The notes under the pieces were generated by a model, which saw nothing but the letters and a program-made list of their open reading frames with translations, did not search any database and was not told the origin of the DNA. Below are positions 40,708 to 49,646 of a DNA stretch of 64,000 nt, one piece after another. Within the stretch, counting starts at the first letter, position 1, and each line of letters opens with the position of its first letter. Source of the stretch: JBFAPK01 sp040676675 (GTDB lineage Bacteria > Actinomycetota > Actinomycetes > Mycobacteriales > Micromonosporaceae); NCBI RefSeq assembly GCF_040676675.1, contig NZ_JBFAPK010000024.1, positions 1 through 64,000 on the forward strand. Direction: 5' to 3'. The position numbers were made by a program, and so were the translations under genes.

Positions 40708-41961
40708 CTAGCGGCCGGACGGAGTTGGGGCGGGCGCGCCGGGGACCGGGGTGAGCCACGGTGGACGTACCGCCGCCGCGGCGGCGCGGGCGGCCGTCGG
40801 CGCGGGTGCCGGCGTACCGCAGAGCGCGGTGACCAGGAACTCGAAGGTCGCGTCGGTGATCGGGTTCGGCTGACCCGGCAGCGCGTAGTGCGTCATGTTT
40901 TCCGCGATCGTCGCCTGCCGCCGCCCGTCCGGGGAGTGCCAGGAGATGGTGCTGTGCCCGAAGACGAGGCCGTCGTGCCCCCACACCTGCCCGCAGGGGA
41001 GCGTCACCCAGTAGAGGCCGAGCCCGTAACCGGCCGCGTCCGGGAAGGCGGGGTCCATCGGTACGGTGGTTCGCATCTCGGCCAGCTCGGCTGGCTCCAG
41101 GAGCTTGCCGCGGAGCAGGGCCCGGAAGAACGTGTCCAGGTCCGCGCTGGTGGAGACCACGTCGCCGGCGCCCCAGAACACCGACATGTTGTACTCGCTG
41201 AAGTCGCGCAGCTCCCCGTCGTACCAGGGGATGTAGCCGGCGGAGTGCGGGCCGACGATGGTGGTGCTGGTGGCCGGGAAGTACGTCTGGTAGAGCCCGA
41301 GCGGCCGGATGATGCGCCGGGTCATCTCCTCGGCGGCGGGGCGGCCGGTGACCCGTTCCAGGATCAGCCCGGCGAGGACGAAGTTCGTGTTGGAATAGGC
41401 ATAGCTCTCGCCCGGCGCACCGGTACGCGGCGCGCCCAGTCCGATCCGGGCCACCTCGTCCGGGGGGTACGTGACGGAGCGGATCCGCTCGATGTCCTCG
41501 CCGCTCTGGAACAGCACCGAGTCGTAGTCCCCGATGCCGCTCGTGTGGTTCAGCAGCATCCGTACGGTGACCCCGTCGATCGCGTACTCGGGCAGGTAGT
41601 CGCCGAACGGGGCGTCGAGCGTCAGCCTGCCCTCGCCGACGAGTTGCAGCAGCGTGGTGGCCAGGAAGGTCTTGCTGATGCTGCCGATCCGGTGCTGGAA
41701 CCCCGGCAGCATCGCCCGCCGGGTGGTCACGTCCGCGTAGCCGCGCGCCCCCCGCCAGACCTGCTTGCCGTCGCGTACCTCGGCGAAGACGCCCGGCATG
41801 CCGGCGTCCCGTACCTGCTGGAGCCCGGCCGCGAGCGCCTCGGCCGGCAGGGGCGGCGGGGGCGCGGCCGACGCGGGCGTCCCGCCGGCCATGACGAGCA
41901 CCGCGAGCAGGGCCGTACCGCACGCGGCCGCCCGGATCGTGCGTGGTAGTGGTAGCTGCAC
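40708..41961 (-). CDS. Secreted serine hydrolase (class C beta-lactamase/DD-peptidase-like)
   Basis: A 417-residue exported protein: signal peptide (about 1-33, ending TPASAAPPP), then the beta-lactamase-fold domain with SISK (nucleophile Ser), VRMLLNHTSGIGDYD, YSN in ESYAYSNTNFVLAG and a late HDGLVFGHS, the HxG-type third motif. Members are D-alanyl-D-alanine carboxypeptidases, esterases or penicillin-binding-like proteins. GTG 41961 behind GGGAGGC. It is close to the hydrolase half of the DedA fusion at 30433 (same SxSK and YSN context). Confidence 0.87.
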   Translation of the reverse strand: MQLPLPRTIRAAACGTALLAVLVMAGGTPASAAPPPPLPAEALAAGLQQVRDAGMPGVFAEVRDGKQVWRGARGYADVTTRRAMLPGFQHRIGSISKTFLATTLLQLVGEGRLTLDAPFGDYLPEYAIDGVTVRMLLNHTSGIGDYDSVLFQSGEDIERIRSVTYPPDEVARIGLGAPRTGAPGESYAYSNTNFVLAGLILERVTGRPAAEEMTRRIIRPLGLYQTYFPATSTTIVGPHSAGYIPWYDGELRDFSEYNMSVFWGAGDVVSTSADLDTFFRALLRGKLLEPAELAEMRTTVPMDPAFPDAAGYGLGLYWVTLPCGQVWGHDGLVFGHSTISWHSPDGRRQATIAENMTHYALPGQPNPITDATFEFLVTALCGTPAPAPTAARAAAAAVRPPWLTPVPGAPAPTPSGR

Positions 41962-42172
41962 TTTGCCTCCCGTGTGGACACGAGTGTCTGAGAGACATCG
42001 TCCTTGGTCGTTGCCGTTCGCGGGTCCCTCGCGGTGCGGAAATCCGGGTCAGCAACCCGACGGAAGCGGCCCCCGCCGCCGGCCGGGGCCGTTCCGCCGC
42101 CGGCCGGAGCCCGCCGCGCCCCGGTCGCGCTCGGGCGGCGGGCGGGCGGGATCTGGAGTACGTTGCGAAGCC

Positions 42173-43225
42173 ATGCGGCCACGAACGATCTCCGTGCTCG
42201 TCCTCTCCGCCGTCGCGCTCGCCTCGGTCTCCGGCTTCGCCCGGCGGCCCGAGCCGGACTGGCGACTCACCGACCCGGGCGTGACCGCCCGGCTGCGCGG
42301 CCTCGCCGCGGTCAGTGACCGGGTGGCCTGGGCCAGCGGCAGCGACAGCACCGTGCTGCGTACGGTCGACGGCGGCCGCAGCTGGCAGCGGGTCGGGCCG
42401 GCCGACCCGGGGTTGGAACTGCGCGACATCGAGGCGTTCGACGCCGACTCGGCGGTGGTGCTCTCGATTGGTACCGGCGGCGACTCCCGCGTCTACCGCA
42501 CCGACGACGCCGGCCGGAACTGGACCGAGACGTTCCGCAACGACGACGAGCGCGCCTTCTACGACTGCCTGGCCTTCTTCGACCGCCGGCACGGGCTCGC
42601 CCTCTCCGACCCGGTCGACGGGCGGTTCCGCATCCTCTCCACCGCCGACGGCGGGCGGTCCTGGTCCGTGCTCCCCGGCACCGGCATGCCGGCGGCGCTG
42701 GAGGGGGAGTTCGCCTTCGCGGCGAGCGGCACCTGCCTGGTCACCGCCGACCGGGGCCCGGACCGGGCCTGGTTCGCCACCGGCGGCGGCGCGAGCGCCC
42801 GCGTCTTCCGTACCGACGACCGGGGCCGCAGCTGGTCCGTGACCGCCAGCCCGGTGCCGAGCGGCCCGTCGGCCGGGATCTACTCACTCGCCTTCCGGGA
42901 CGCCGGGCACGGCATCGCGGTCGGCGGCGACTACACCACCCCGGCGAGCGCGCCGGACGGCGCCGCGACCAGCCGGGACGGCGGGCGAAGCTGGACGGTG
43001 GCGGCCGGGCCGCCCGGGGCGTACCGCTCGGGCGCCGCGTGGCTGCCCCGGGCCGGCTGGCTGGCGCTCGCGGTCGGGCCGACCGGCAGCGACATCAGCT
43101 ACGACGGCGGTCGCCGGTGGCGGAACTTCGACGCCGGCAGCTTCGACTCGGTGGACTGCACCGCCGGCGGCGCCTGCTGGGCCTCCGGCGAGCAGGGGCG
43201 GATCGCCACCCTGCGCTGGCGCTGA
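42173..43225 (+). CDS. Secreted YCF48/BNR-like beta-propeller protein
   Basis: A 350-residue protein with an N-terminal signal or lipoprotein-like segment (about 1-24) and at least six BNR/Asp-box motifs (TVDGGRSW, TDDAGRNW, TADGGRSW, TDDRGRSW, SRDGGRSW, YDGGRRW) spaced along a beta-propeller. This matches YCF48-like oxidoreductase-annotated proteins that serve as binding or assembly platforms; enzymatic residues of sialidases are not visible. ATG 42173. It is divergent from the serine hydrolase gene (211-bp gap) and closed by the palindrome at 43266. Confidence 0.82.
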   Translation: MRPRTISVLVLSAVALASVSGFARRPEPDWRLTDPGVTARLRGLAAVSDRVAWASGSDSTVLRTVDGGRSWQRVGPADPGLELRDIEAFDADSAVVLSIGTGGDSRVYRTDDAGRNWTETFRNDDERAFYDCLAFFDRRHGLALSDPVDGRFRILSTADGGRSWSVLPGTGMPAALEGEFAFAASGTCLVTADRGPDRAWFATGGGASARVFRTDDRGRSWSVTASPVPSGPSAGIYSLAFRDAGHGIAVGGDYTTPASAPDGAATSRDGGRSWTVAAGPPGAYRSGAAWLPRAGWLALAVGPTGSDISYDGGRRWRNFDAGSFDSVDCTAGGACWASGEQGRIATLRWR

Positions 43226-43265
43226 CCCGCCCGACCGCCCGTCGCCCGCCCCGCCCGTCGCCCCG

Positions 43266-43333
43266 CCCGTCGATCTAGGGCAAATCCCTGCTAGTTGATC
43301 GCCAATCACCACGATTTGCCCTAGATCGACGGG
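43266..43333. terminator. 21-bp perfect inverted repeat between convergent genes
   Basis: Arms 43266-43286 and 43313-43333 are perfectly complementary over 21 bp (core GTCGATCTAGGGCAAATC) with a 26-nt loop. It lies between the stops of the propeller gene (+) and the HelD-like gene (-), and its lower GC sets it off from the flanks. It may be a bidirectional terminator or a copy of a dispersed palindromic element. Confidence 0.75.
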
Positions 43334-43358
43334 GAGTGGGCGGCGGGGTGGCGAGGCG

Positions 43359-45407
43359 TCAGAGCGGGGCGGGCAGCGGCTCGGCGTGCACCACCGCGAG
43401 CCGGGAGACGGCCCGGGTGAGCACCACGTAGAGGCGGTGCAGGCCGCGCGGCTCGGCGGCCACGATCTGCGCCGGCTCGACCACCACGACGTGGTCGTAC
43501 TCCAGGCCCTTCACCAGGGTCGCGGGGACGACGCTGACGCGGCCGTCGGCCTCCGGGTCGTCGGCCGGCGCGGTGTCGATGCCGGCCTCGGCCAGCACGC
43601 GGCGCAGCCGCTCGACCGCGGCGTCCGCGGCGATCACGGCGACGGATCCCGGGTACGCGAGCGCCGCCCGTACCTCGGCCACCGTCGCACCCTCGACCTC
43701 GCCGACGGTACGGAGATCGAGCGCGCCGTCGCGGCGCAGCGACTCGGCCGGCGGTACGTCCACGGCGAGCGCCGGCAGGAGCCGGTTGGCGAAGGCCACC
43801 ACGGCGGCGGGCACCCGGAAGCCGACCGTCAGCGGCACCACGGCCGCGTCCGGCTTGCCGAGGTGGGCGAGGGACTCCCGCCAGTCGGTGGCCGCCCACG
43901 GGGCGGTGCCCTGGGCGAGGTCGCCGAGGAGGGTGATCGAGCCGTGCTCGCTGCGCCGGGCGATTGCTCGGCACTGCATCGGGGAGAGGTCCTGCGCCTC
44001 GTCCACCACCACGTGCCCGAACCCGGCCGTACGCTCCAGCAGCCCGGCCGCCTCGTCGATCAGTACCGCGTCGGCCGCGGTCCACCTCGTGGCCTTGGGC
44101 GTACGGGCCGGCCGCGACCAGCACAGCAGCGCCTGCTCCTCCTCGGTGAGCAGCCCCTCGGCCGCGTCGGCCAGCGCCCCGGCGTCGGAGAGGAGGTTGA
44201 AGAGCAGCCCTTCCGGGGTGACCTCGGGCCAGACCGCGTCGAGGAAGTCGGTGACCGGCCTGATCCGCGCCATCCGGCGCAGCCAGGCGTCGCTCGGCGA
44301 CTCGGCCCGGCGCGCCTCGGCCTGCCGTTGCAGCAGGCCGACCACCCGGGCCCGGACCCGTTCCCGGCCGGTGGCGTACGGCAGTCGCTCGCGCCGTACC
44401 TCCTCGACGATCCGCCGGAGCGCGTCGAGGGAGATCCGCCAGCGGAACGAGCCGTCGGAGACGACGATCGGCTCCTCCGGCTCGCGCACGTACCCGGCGA
44501 GGGCGCGGCGGAGCAGTTCGGCCATCCGTACGTCGTGCTTGACCATGGCCACGGCGGGCTCGTCGGCGCCCCGGACCGGTACCCGGGCGACCAGGTCCTC
44601 CACGGTGGACTGGGCCACCTCCACCTCGCCGAGGGCGGGCAGTACGGCGGAGATGTACGCCAGGAACGCCCGGTTCGGCCCGACCACGAGCACGCCCGAG
44701 CGGCGCAGCCGTTCCCGGTGCAGGTAGAGCAGGTACGCGGCGCGGTGCAGCCCGACGGCCGTCTTGCCGGTGCCTGGCGCCCCCTGTACGCAGATCGAGG
44801 TCTCCAGGTCGGCCCGGACCAGCTCGTCCTGCTCCGGCTGGATGGTGGCGACGATGTCGCGCATCGGCCCGACGCGGGGGCGCTCGATCTCCGCGGTGAG
44901 CAGCCGGCTGTCGCGGCCCAGTTCCTCGCCCCGGTCCAGGTGTTCGTCCTCGAAGCTGGTCAGCTCCCCCGCGCTGAAGCCGAAGCGGCGCCGGGTGGCG
45001 ACACCCTGCGGGTCGCGCACGCTGGCCCGGTAGAAGGAGCGGGAGATCGGGGCGCGCCAGTCGAGCACCAGCGGCTCGCCCAGCTCGTCGGTGACGTGCC
45101 GCCGGCCGATGTGGTAGTTGCGCCCGGCGTGCTCGGTCGTACCGAAGTCGAGCCGGCCGAAGAAGAGCGGCGTGTCGGGACTGTCGGCGAGTTCCGCGAC
45201 CCGGCGCGCCATGTGGCGGCCGAGCTGCTCGGCGGTGTAGGCGTCGCCGGCCACCTTGTCGCCACTGGCGAAGAGCGACTCCGCCCGTTCGCGCATGCGC
45301 CGCAGCGCGGCGCGGGAGATGGTGAGGTGTTCGCGTTCGGCCTTCAGATCGGCTTCGAGTTCGTCGTCGGCGGCGGCTCCGCCGCCCGGCATGGTCGTTG
45401 CGGGCAC
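43359..45407 (-). CDS. HelD-like UvrD/SF1 ATPase (RNA polymerase recycling)
   Basis: A 682-residue superfamily-1 ATPase. The N-terminal coiled-coil (about 10-90, DELEADLKAEREHLTISRAALRRMRERAESL) is the secondary-channel arm of HelD/HelR proteins. Walker A is QGAPGTGKTAVGLHRAAYLLY, motif II VVVDEAQDLSPMQ, motif III TLLGDLAQGT, and motif V/VI LVKGLEYDHV and YVVLTRAVSRL. HelD proteins displace or protect RNA polymerase, and HelR gives rifamycin tolerance (established). GTG 45407 behind GAGGGA is chosen. No rifamycin-associated palindrome is seen upstream. Confidence 0.88.
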   Translation of the reverse strand: MPATTMPGGGAAADDELEADLKAEREHLTISRAALRRMRERAESLFASGDKVAGDAYTAEQLGRHMARRVAELADSPDTPLFFGRLDFGTTEHAGRNYHIGRRHVTDELGEPLVLDWRAPISRSFYRASVRDPQGVATRRRFGFSAGELTSFEDEHLDRGEELGRDSRLLTAEIERPRVGPMRDIVATIQPEQDELVRADLETSICVQGAPGTGKTAVGLHRAAYLLYLHRERLRRSGVLVVGPNRAFLAYISAVLPALGEVEVAQSTVEDLVARVPVRGADEPAVAMVKHDVRMAELLRRALAGYVREPEEPIVVSDGSFRWRISLDALRRIVEEVRRERLPYATGRERVRARVVGLLQRQAEARRAESPSDAWLRRMARIRPVTDFLDAVWPEVTPEGLLFNLLSDAGALADAAEGLLTEEEQALLCWSRPARTPKATRWTAADAVLIDEAAGLLERTAGFGHVVVDEAQDLSPMQCRAIARRSEHGSITLLGDLAQGTAPWAATDWRESLAHLGKPDAAVVPLTVGFRVPAAVVAFANRLLPALAVDVPPAESLRRDGALDLRTVGEVEGATVAEVRAALAYPGSVAVIAADAAVERLRRVLAEAGIDTAPADDPEADGRVSVVPATLVKGLEYDHVVVVEPAQIVAAEPRGLHRLYVVLTRAVSRLAVVHAEPLPAPL

Positions 45408-45640
45408 GCTGAGATCCCTCGTGATGGTCTGCTGCTCGCTCGCGTGTCCGGGTTCGGATGGCCGGCGCCCGGCGCGGTGACGTCCGCTCCGGTGCTGTCT
45501 CACCTCGGCCGTCAAGCGGCCAACCAGCCTACCCGTGCCCCCAACACCGTTCCACCGATTTTCGCCGCGCCGCTGGCCGCCGGGCGGGTCGCGGAGATCG
45601 GATTAACGCCGCTCGGGCGGTAGGCAGGATCATGGGGCGC

Positions 45641-46225
45641 ATGAGCGAGCAGCGCTTCGACCAGGGTCGGGTGACGATCACCGATCCCCAGGTCATGCGA
45701 GCCCTGGCGCATCCCGCCCGGTTGCGGATCATGGAGCATCTGCAGTCGACCGGCGCCTCGGTGAGCGCCACGGAGTGCGCCGAGGTGGTCGGCCTGTCGC
45801 CGAGCGCCACCAGTTACCACCTGCGTGCGCTGGCGCGGTTCGGCCTGGTCGAGGAGGCGCCGGGGCGCGGGGACGCGCGCGAGCGGCTCTGGCGCGGCAC
45901 GGTACAGCCCTGGCAGTTCGCGGCGGGCCAGTCGGCCGGTCCGGAGGCGCGGGCGGCCGAGGGGGCGCTGGTGGAGGCGTTCCTGGCCCGGGATATCGAG
46001 CGGGCCCGGGACTGGGTGCGTCGGGCCTCGGACGAGCCGCCGGAGTGGTACGACGTGGCTACGCTCAGCGATGTCATGCTCCTGGTGACCGCCGAGGAGT
46101 TGGCCGAGCTGAACGCCGCGGTGCGCGAGCTGCTGGAGCCGTACCGGCGGCGGCACCGCGTCGCCGACCCGCCGCCCGGCGCGCGCCCGGTCGCGGTCCA
46201 GTATCGAGCCGTGCCGATGGAATAG
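45641..46225 (+). CDS. ArsR-family helix-turn-helix regulator
   Basis: A 194-residue regulator with the ArsR winged helix (VMRALAHPARLRIMEHLQSTGASVSATECAEVVGLSPSATSYHLRALARFGLVEEAPG) and a longer C-terminal helical part. Two in-frame ATGs exist (45632, 45641); I use the second. It lies 40 bp upstream of an MFS gene on the same strand, a common arrangement in which the regulator controls the exporter. The inverted repeat at 46261 may be its site. Confidence 0.85.
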   Translation: MSEQRFDQGRVTITDPQVMRALAHPARLRIMEHLQSTGASVSATECAEVVGLSPSATSYHLRALARFGLVEEAPGRGDARERLWRGTVQPWQFAAGQSAGPEARAAEGALVEAFLARDIERARDWVRRASDEPPEWYDVATLSDVMLLVTAEELAELNAAVRELLEPYRRRHRVADPPPGARPVAVQYRAVPME

Positions 46226-46260
46226 CGGTCGGTCGACCGATCGACGGGGGTTGTGCTGAT

Positions 46261-46302
46261 CAGATGTGAAGGATTATTTTCGAAGTGTGTCTTTCACATC
46301 TG
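46261..46302. promoter_or_regulatory. Inverted repeat over the start of the MFS gene
   Basis: CAGATGTGAA (46261-46270) and TTCACATCTG (46293-46302) are perfect 10-bp arms 22 nt apart. The left arm contains the GTG at 46266. As DNA it could be an operator; as RNA it could hide the start codon. Confidence 0.55.
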
Positions 46303-47663
46303 TCGGTTCCCGCTGGTCCGACGTCTATCTCGCGGCGACCGCGCGAGGCGTCTCCGGCTGCGGCGACTTCCTCGCCGCCACGGCCCTCGCCCTCGCGTTG
46401 CAGAGCGCCGGTGCCGGTGGTCTCGCCATTTCCGGTCTGCTCCTCGCCGCCACGCTGCCGCTGGTCGCGCTCGCCCCGCTCGCCGGCCGCCTCGCCGACC
46501 GGGTGGACAGCCGCAAGCTGCTCGTCGGCACCGGGATCGCCCAGGCCGTCACCTGCCTGGCCCTGGCGTACGCGGGCCATCCCGCACTGATCATCGTGCT
46601 CGCCGGGCTGCTGGCCTGTGGCCTCGCGATCACCCAGCCCACCCTCGCCGCCCTGGTCCCCGAGATGGTCCGCCCCGACGAACTGACCAAGGCGAGCGCG
46701 GTCAACCAGACCGCCGGCAGCATCGGCGCGCTCGCCGGACCGGCGCTCGCCGGACTGCTCGTCGGCGAGCTGGGCACCCGCCTACCGCTGCTGCTCGACG
46801 CGGCCAGCTACCTGGCGCTCGTGGTGGTCGGGCTGCTGCTGCGCACCCGTCGCGGCGGAGCGGGGCCGCGGCGGCGGCGATCCGGCGGCGCGCCGACGCA
46901 GCCGGAGACGGCGCCCGTGACGCCGTGGCGGCTCCGGCACGACCCGCTGCTGCTGGCGATGGTGATCGCGGTCAGCGGGGTGATCGCCGGGGTCGGCGCG
47001 ATCAACGTGATCGACGTCTTCTACATCCGCCAGACCCTGCACAGCTCCACCACCATGTACGGCGTCGTGAGCGCCGCCTGGACCGCCGGCATGCTCGTCG
47101 GCGCGTGGCTCTTCGTCCGGCTGGGCCGGCGGACCACGTACGACGGCGTGCTGGTCCGGACGATGCTGGCGCTGCTCGGCGGCTGCTGCCTGATGGTGCT
47201 GGCGGCGGCCGCCGTGCCGGAGGCCCGGTACCTGATCCCGCTCTGGCTCGTCGGCGGCATCTGCAACGGCGGGGTGAGCGTCTTCAGCAACGTGGTGATG
47301 GCGCACCGGGTGCCACCGGCCGCCCGGGGCCGGGCGTTCGCCGCGCTCGGCGCGGCCCTCCAGGGCGCGTCCATGCTCGGCTACCTGATCGGTGGGGTGC
47401 TGCTGGAGAGCTTCCCGCCCCGACCGCTGGTCGCGGTGGCCGGGCTCGCCGGGCTCGCGGTGCTGGCCTTCCTCGTCCCGCCGGTCCAGCGGACCGTACG
47501 CCGGGAGCGGACGGCCCGCTCCGCCGCGCTCCCGCGCCCGCGCGGCGCTCCCGAGGGGCCGGGCACGTGGCTCGGGGGCGAGCCCGACCCGGGCACCGAT
47601 CCGCCGCGCCCGTCCGGTACGGAGCCGGATGCGGGCTTGCCCACTTCCCGGGCGGCTGCCTGA
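46266..47663 (+). CDS. Major facilitator superfamily transporter
   Basis: A polytopic protein of up to 465 residues with 12 hydrophobic segments, related to the enterobactin/macrolide exporters. Motif A appears as AGRLADRVDSRKLLVGTG. The C-terminal 55 residues are a Pro/Arg-rich cytosolic tail. The start is uncertain: GTG 46266 lies in an inverted repeat, and GTG 46287 is an in-frame alternative. It is probably coexpressed with the ArsR gene upstream. Confidence 0.84.
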   Translation: MKDYFRSVSFTSVGSRWSDVYLAATARGVSGCGDFLAATALALALQSAGAGGLAISGLLLAATLPLVALAPLAGRLADRVDSRKLLVGTGIAQAVTCLALAYAGHPALIIVLAGLLACGLAITQPTLAALVPEMVRPDELTKASAVNQTAGSIGALAGPALAGLLVGELGTRLPLLLDAASYLALVVVGLLLRTRRGGAGPRRRRSGGAPTQPETAPVTPWRLRHDPLLLAMVIAVSGVIAGVGAINVIDVFYIRQTLHSSTTMYGVVSAAWTAGMLVGAWLFVRLGRRTTYDGVLVRTMLALLGGCCLMVLAAAAVPEARYLIPLWLVGGICNGGVSVFSNVVMAHRVPPAARGRAFAALGAALQGASMLGYLIGGVLLESFPPRPLVAVAGLAGLAVLAFLVPPVQRTVRRERTARSAALPRPRGAPEGPGTWLGGEPDPGTDPPRPSGTEPDAGLPTSRAAA

Positions 47664-47696
47664 GCGCCCCCTCGATGATCCGGTTACCGTCGGGTC

Positions 47697-48545
47697 ATGA
47701 GCGAGTTGACGCGACCCCGAGTAGGTCACATCCAGTTCCTGAACTGCATACCGATCTACTGGGGTCTGATGCGGTCCGGCGCGCTGCTCAACGTCGACCT
47801 GTACAAGGACACCCCGGACCGGCTCAACAACGCGCTGGTCGCCGGTGACCTGGACATCGGCCCCATCTCGCAGGTGGAGTACCTGCGCCACGCCGACGAG
47901 CTGCTGCTCCTGCCCGATCTGGCGGTCGGCAGCGACGGACCCGTCCTCTCGGTCAACATCGTCTCCACCCGGCCGCTGGCGGAGCTGGACGGCGCCAAGG
48001 TCGCGCTCGGCTCGACCTCCCGTACCGGGGTGCTGCTCGCCCGCATGCTGCTCGCCGAGCGGTACGGGGTCGAGCCGGAGTTCTTCAGCTGTCCGCCGGA
48101 CCTGACCACCATGCTGCTGGAGGCCGACGCGGGGGTGCTGATCGGCGACGCCGCCCTGCGGGCCCTCTACGAGGCGCCCCAGCGCGGGCTCTCCGTGACC
48201 GACCTGGGCCAGGCCTGGCACGAGTGGACCGGGCTGCCGATGGTCTTCGCCGCCTGGGCGGTCCGTCGGGAGTACGCCGCCGCCCACCCCGGGCTGGTGA
48301 AGGAGGTGCACGAGGCATTCCTGCGCTCCCGCGACCTCTGCCTGGAGGAGTTGGACCAGGTGGCGGAGGCCGCCGCCCGCTGGGAGACCTTCGACGCCGA
48401 GACGCTCGCCTCGTACTTCCGGCGACTGGACTTCTCGCTCGGCGAGCGCCAGGTCGCGGGCCTGCGGGAGTTCGCCCGCCGGGCGGCCGGGCTGGGCGCG
48501 GTACCGCCGCTGCCGGCCGGCGGCCCCGCCTTCTTCTCCGCGTAA
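47697..48545 (+). CDS. mqnA: Chorismate dehydratase (futalosine pathway)
   Basis: A 282-residue MqnA. It converts chorismate to 3-enolpyruvylbenzoate, the first step of futalosine-dependent menaquinone synthesis. Family marks are VGHIQFLNCIPIYWGL at the N-terminus, DLDIGPISQVEYLRHADELLLLPD, and GSTSRTGVLLARMLL; the fold is a periplasmic-binding-like two-lobe protein without a signal peptide. ATG 47697 lies 33 nt behind the MFS gene. mqnC is about 8.5 kb away on the same strand; mqnB, mqnD and mqnE are not in the window. Confidence 0.92.
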   Translation: MSELTRPRVGHIQFLNCIPIYWGLMRSGALLNVDLYKDTPDRLNNALVAGDLDIGPISQVEYLRHADELLLLPDLAVGSDGPVLSVNIVSTRPLAELDGAKVALGSTSRTGVLLARMLLAERYGVEPEFFSCPPDLTTMLLEADAGVLIGDAALRALYEAPQRGLSVTDLGQAWHEWTGLPMVFAAWAVRREYAAAHPGLVKEVHEAFLRSRDLCLEELDQVAEAAARWETFDAETLASYFRRLDFSLGERQVAGLREFARRAAGLGAVPPLPAGGPAFFSA

Positions 48546-48615
48546 CGCCCGACCGCGCCGCCACCGCGGCGCCCCGCCCGGGTGGTCACGTCCCCGGCGC
48601 GCGGGGCGGCGGTGG

Positions 48616-48699
48616 CGGTCAGCCGGCGCCGGGATCAGAACAGCGGCGGCGCGCGGGTCAGCCGGCGGCGGGATCAGGCCACGGTCAGCCGGCGGTCAG
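48616..48699. repeat. Threefold short direct repeat at the 3' end of a serine hydrolase gene
   Basis: The motif GGTCAGCCGGCG, with GGGATCAG in two copies, recurs at about 48617, 48656 and 48683. It runs between the mqnA end and into the stop region of the minus-strand hydrolase gene. It looks like slippage-derived repeats and has no terminator shape. Confidence 0.55.
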
Positions 48700-49646
48700 A
48701 CGGCGGCGCGGAGCTGCTGGGCGACGCTCTTGCAGATGTTCGCCCCGTAGGTGTAGCCCAGGCTCGCCGGGTAGACGGTCATCACGCCCATCGTCCAACC
48801 GTCGCCGATGGCCAGGCAGTTCACGTTCCACTGGCCGACCGCGTCCCGGGTCACCCAACCGTTCTTGATCGCGATGCTCTTCTGCTCCGCGGCGGGGAAC
48901 GCCTTGCGGATGCCGAAGTCACCGGTACCGCGCACCTGGCGCATCTCGTCGAGGAGCCAGTCGGTCCACTTCGGGCCCGCCGCCTTGCCGCTGACGATGC
49001 ATGCGCCGAGCCGGGTGATGTCCCGGGCGGAGAGGTTGGTGTTGCTCCACAGGTCCTTGTAGGCGCTGCTGTCGGTGAGCCCGCACGTCGAGATCAGCCG
49101 CGTGATCGAGGCCGACTCGCCGACCACCTGCCAGAGCGCCTGGGCCGCCTCGTTGTTGCTGTCCCGGATCATCGTGCTGACCTGGGCGAGCCGCGCGTCG
49201 CTCGGCGTGCTGTCCTGCTCGGCGGAGCGGCGCAGGAAGTCCGCGCCGATCCACGCCTTGATCAGCGAGGCGGTGGTGCTGGTCCGGGTCATGTTCGACG
49301 AGCCGTGGATCTCGCCGGTCCGGGTGTCCTGCATCGCCCAGGACCACCAGCCGGTGGCGTCGATCTTTACGTCCGTCGGCGCGATCTCCAGCGGCGACGG
49401 GGCGGCGCTGGTCGCCGCCGGGGTCGGCCGCTCGGCGCGGCTCGCCGCCTCCGCGCCGGCGGACGGGCGGTCGCCGGCGGCGCCGCCCTCGCTCCAACTG
49501 GCGGCGGCCTTCGTGCCGAAGGGCGACCCCGGTACGAACCGGAGCGCGGCGAGCACGAGCACCAGCAGCACGCCGCAGACCATCAGCAGCCGCAACGGCG
49601 TGATCTCCCCGCCGCCGGATCTGCCGGCCCGGCGTGCGCCCGCCAT
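48696..49646 (-). CDS. Membrane-anchored serine hydrolase, class A beta-lactamase-like (copy 2)
   Basis: A 316-residue protein with an N-terminal membrane anchor (about 17-37, LRLLMVCGVLLVLVLAALRF), a Ser/Ala/Pro linker and a penicillin-recognising-fold domain. The motifs are SLIK (SxxK nucleophile), DSNN at the SDN position, and AIKNGW where KTG is expected. The change from Thr to Asn in the third motif argues against ordinary beta-lactamase activity. Its ATG overlaps the stop of its paralogue upstream by one base (TGATG). Confidence 0.8.
   Translation of the reverse strand: MAGARRAGRSGGGEITPLRLLMVCGVLLVLVLAALRFVPGSPFGTKAAASWSEGGAAGDRPSAGAEAASRAERPTPAATSAAPSPLEIAPTDVKIDATGWWSWAMQDTRTGEIHGSSNMTRTSTTASLIKAWIGADFLRRSAEQDSTPSDARLAQVSTMIRDSNNEAAQALWQVVGESASITRLISTCGLTDSSAYKDLWSNTNLSARDITRLGACIVSGKAAGPKWTDWLLDEMRQVRGTGDFGIRKAFPAAEQKSIAIKNGWVTRDAVGQWNVNCLAIGDGWTMGVMTVYPASLGYTYGANICKSVAQQLRAAV

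Noticed and set aside
45408..45640. Rifamycin-associated element upstream of the HelD-like gene
   Set aside because: No 19-bp inverted repeat of the known type was seen in the gap.
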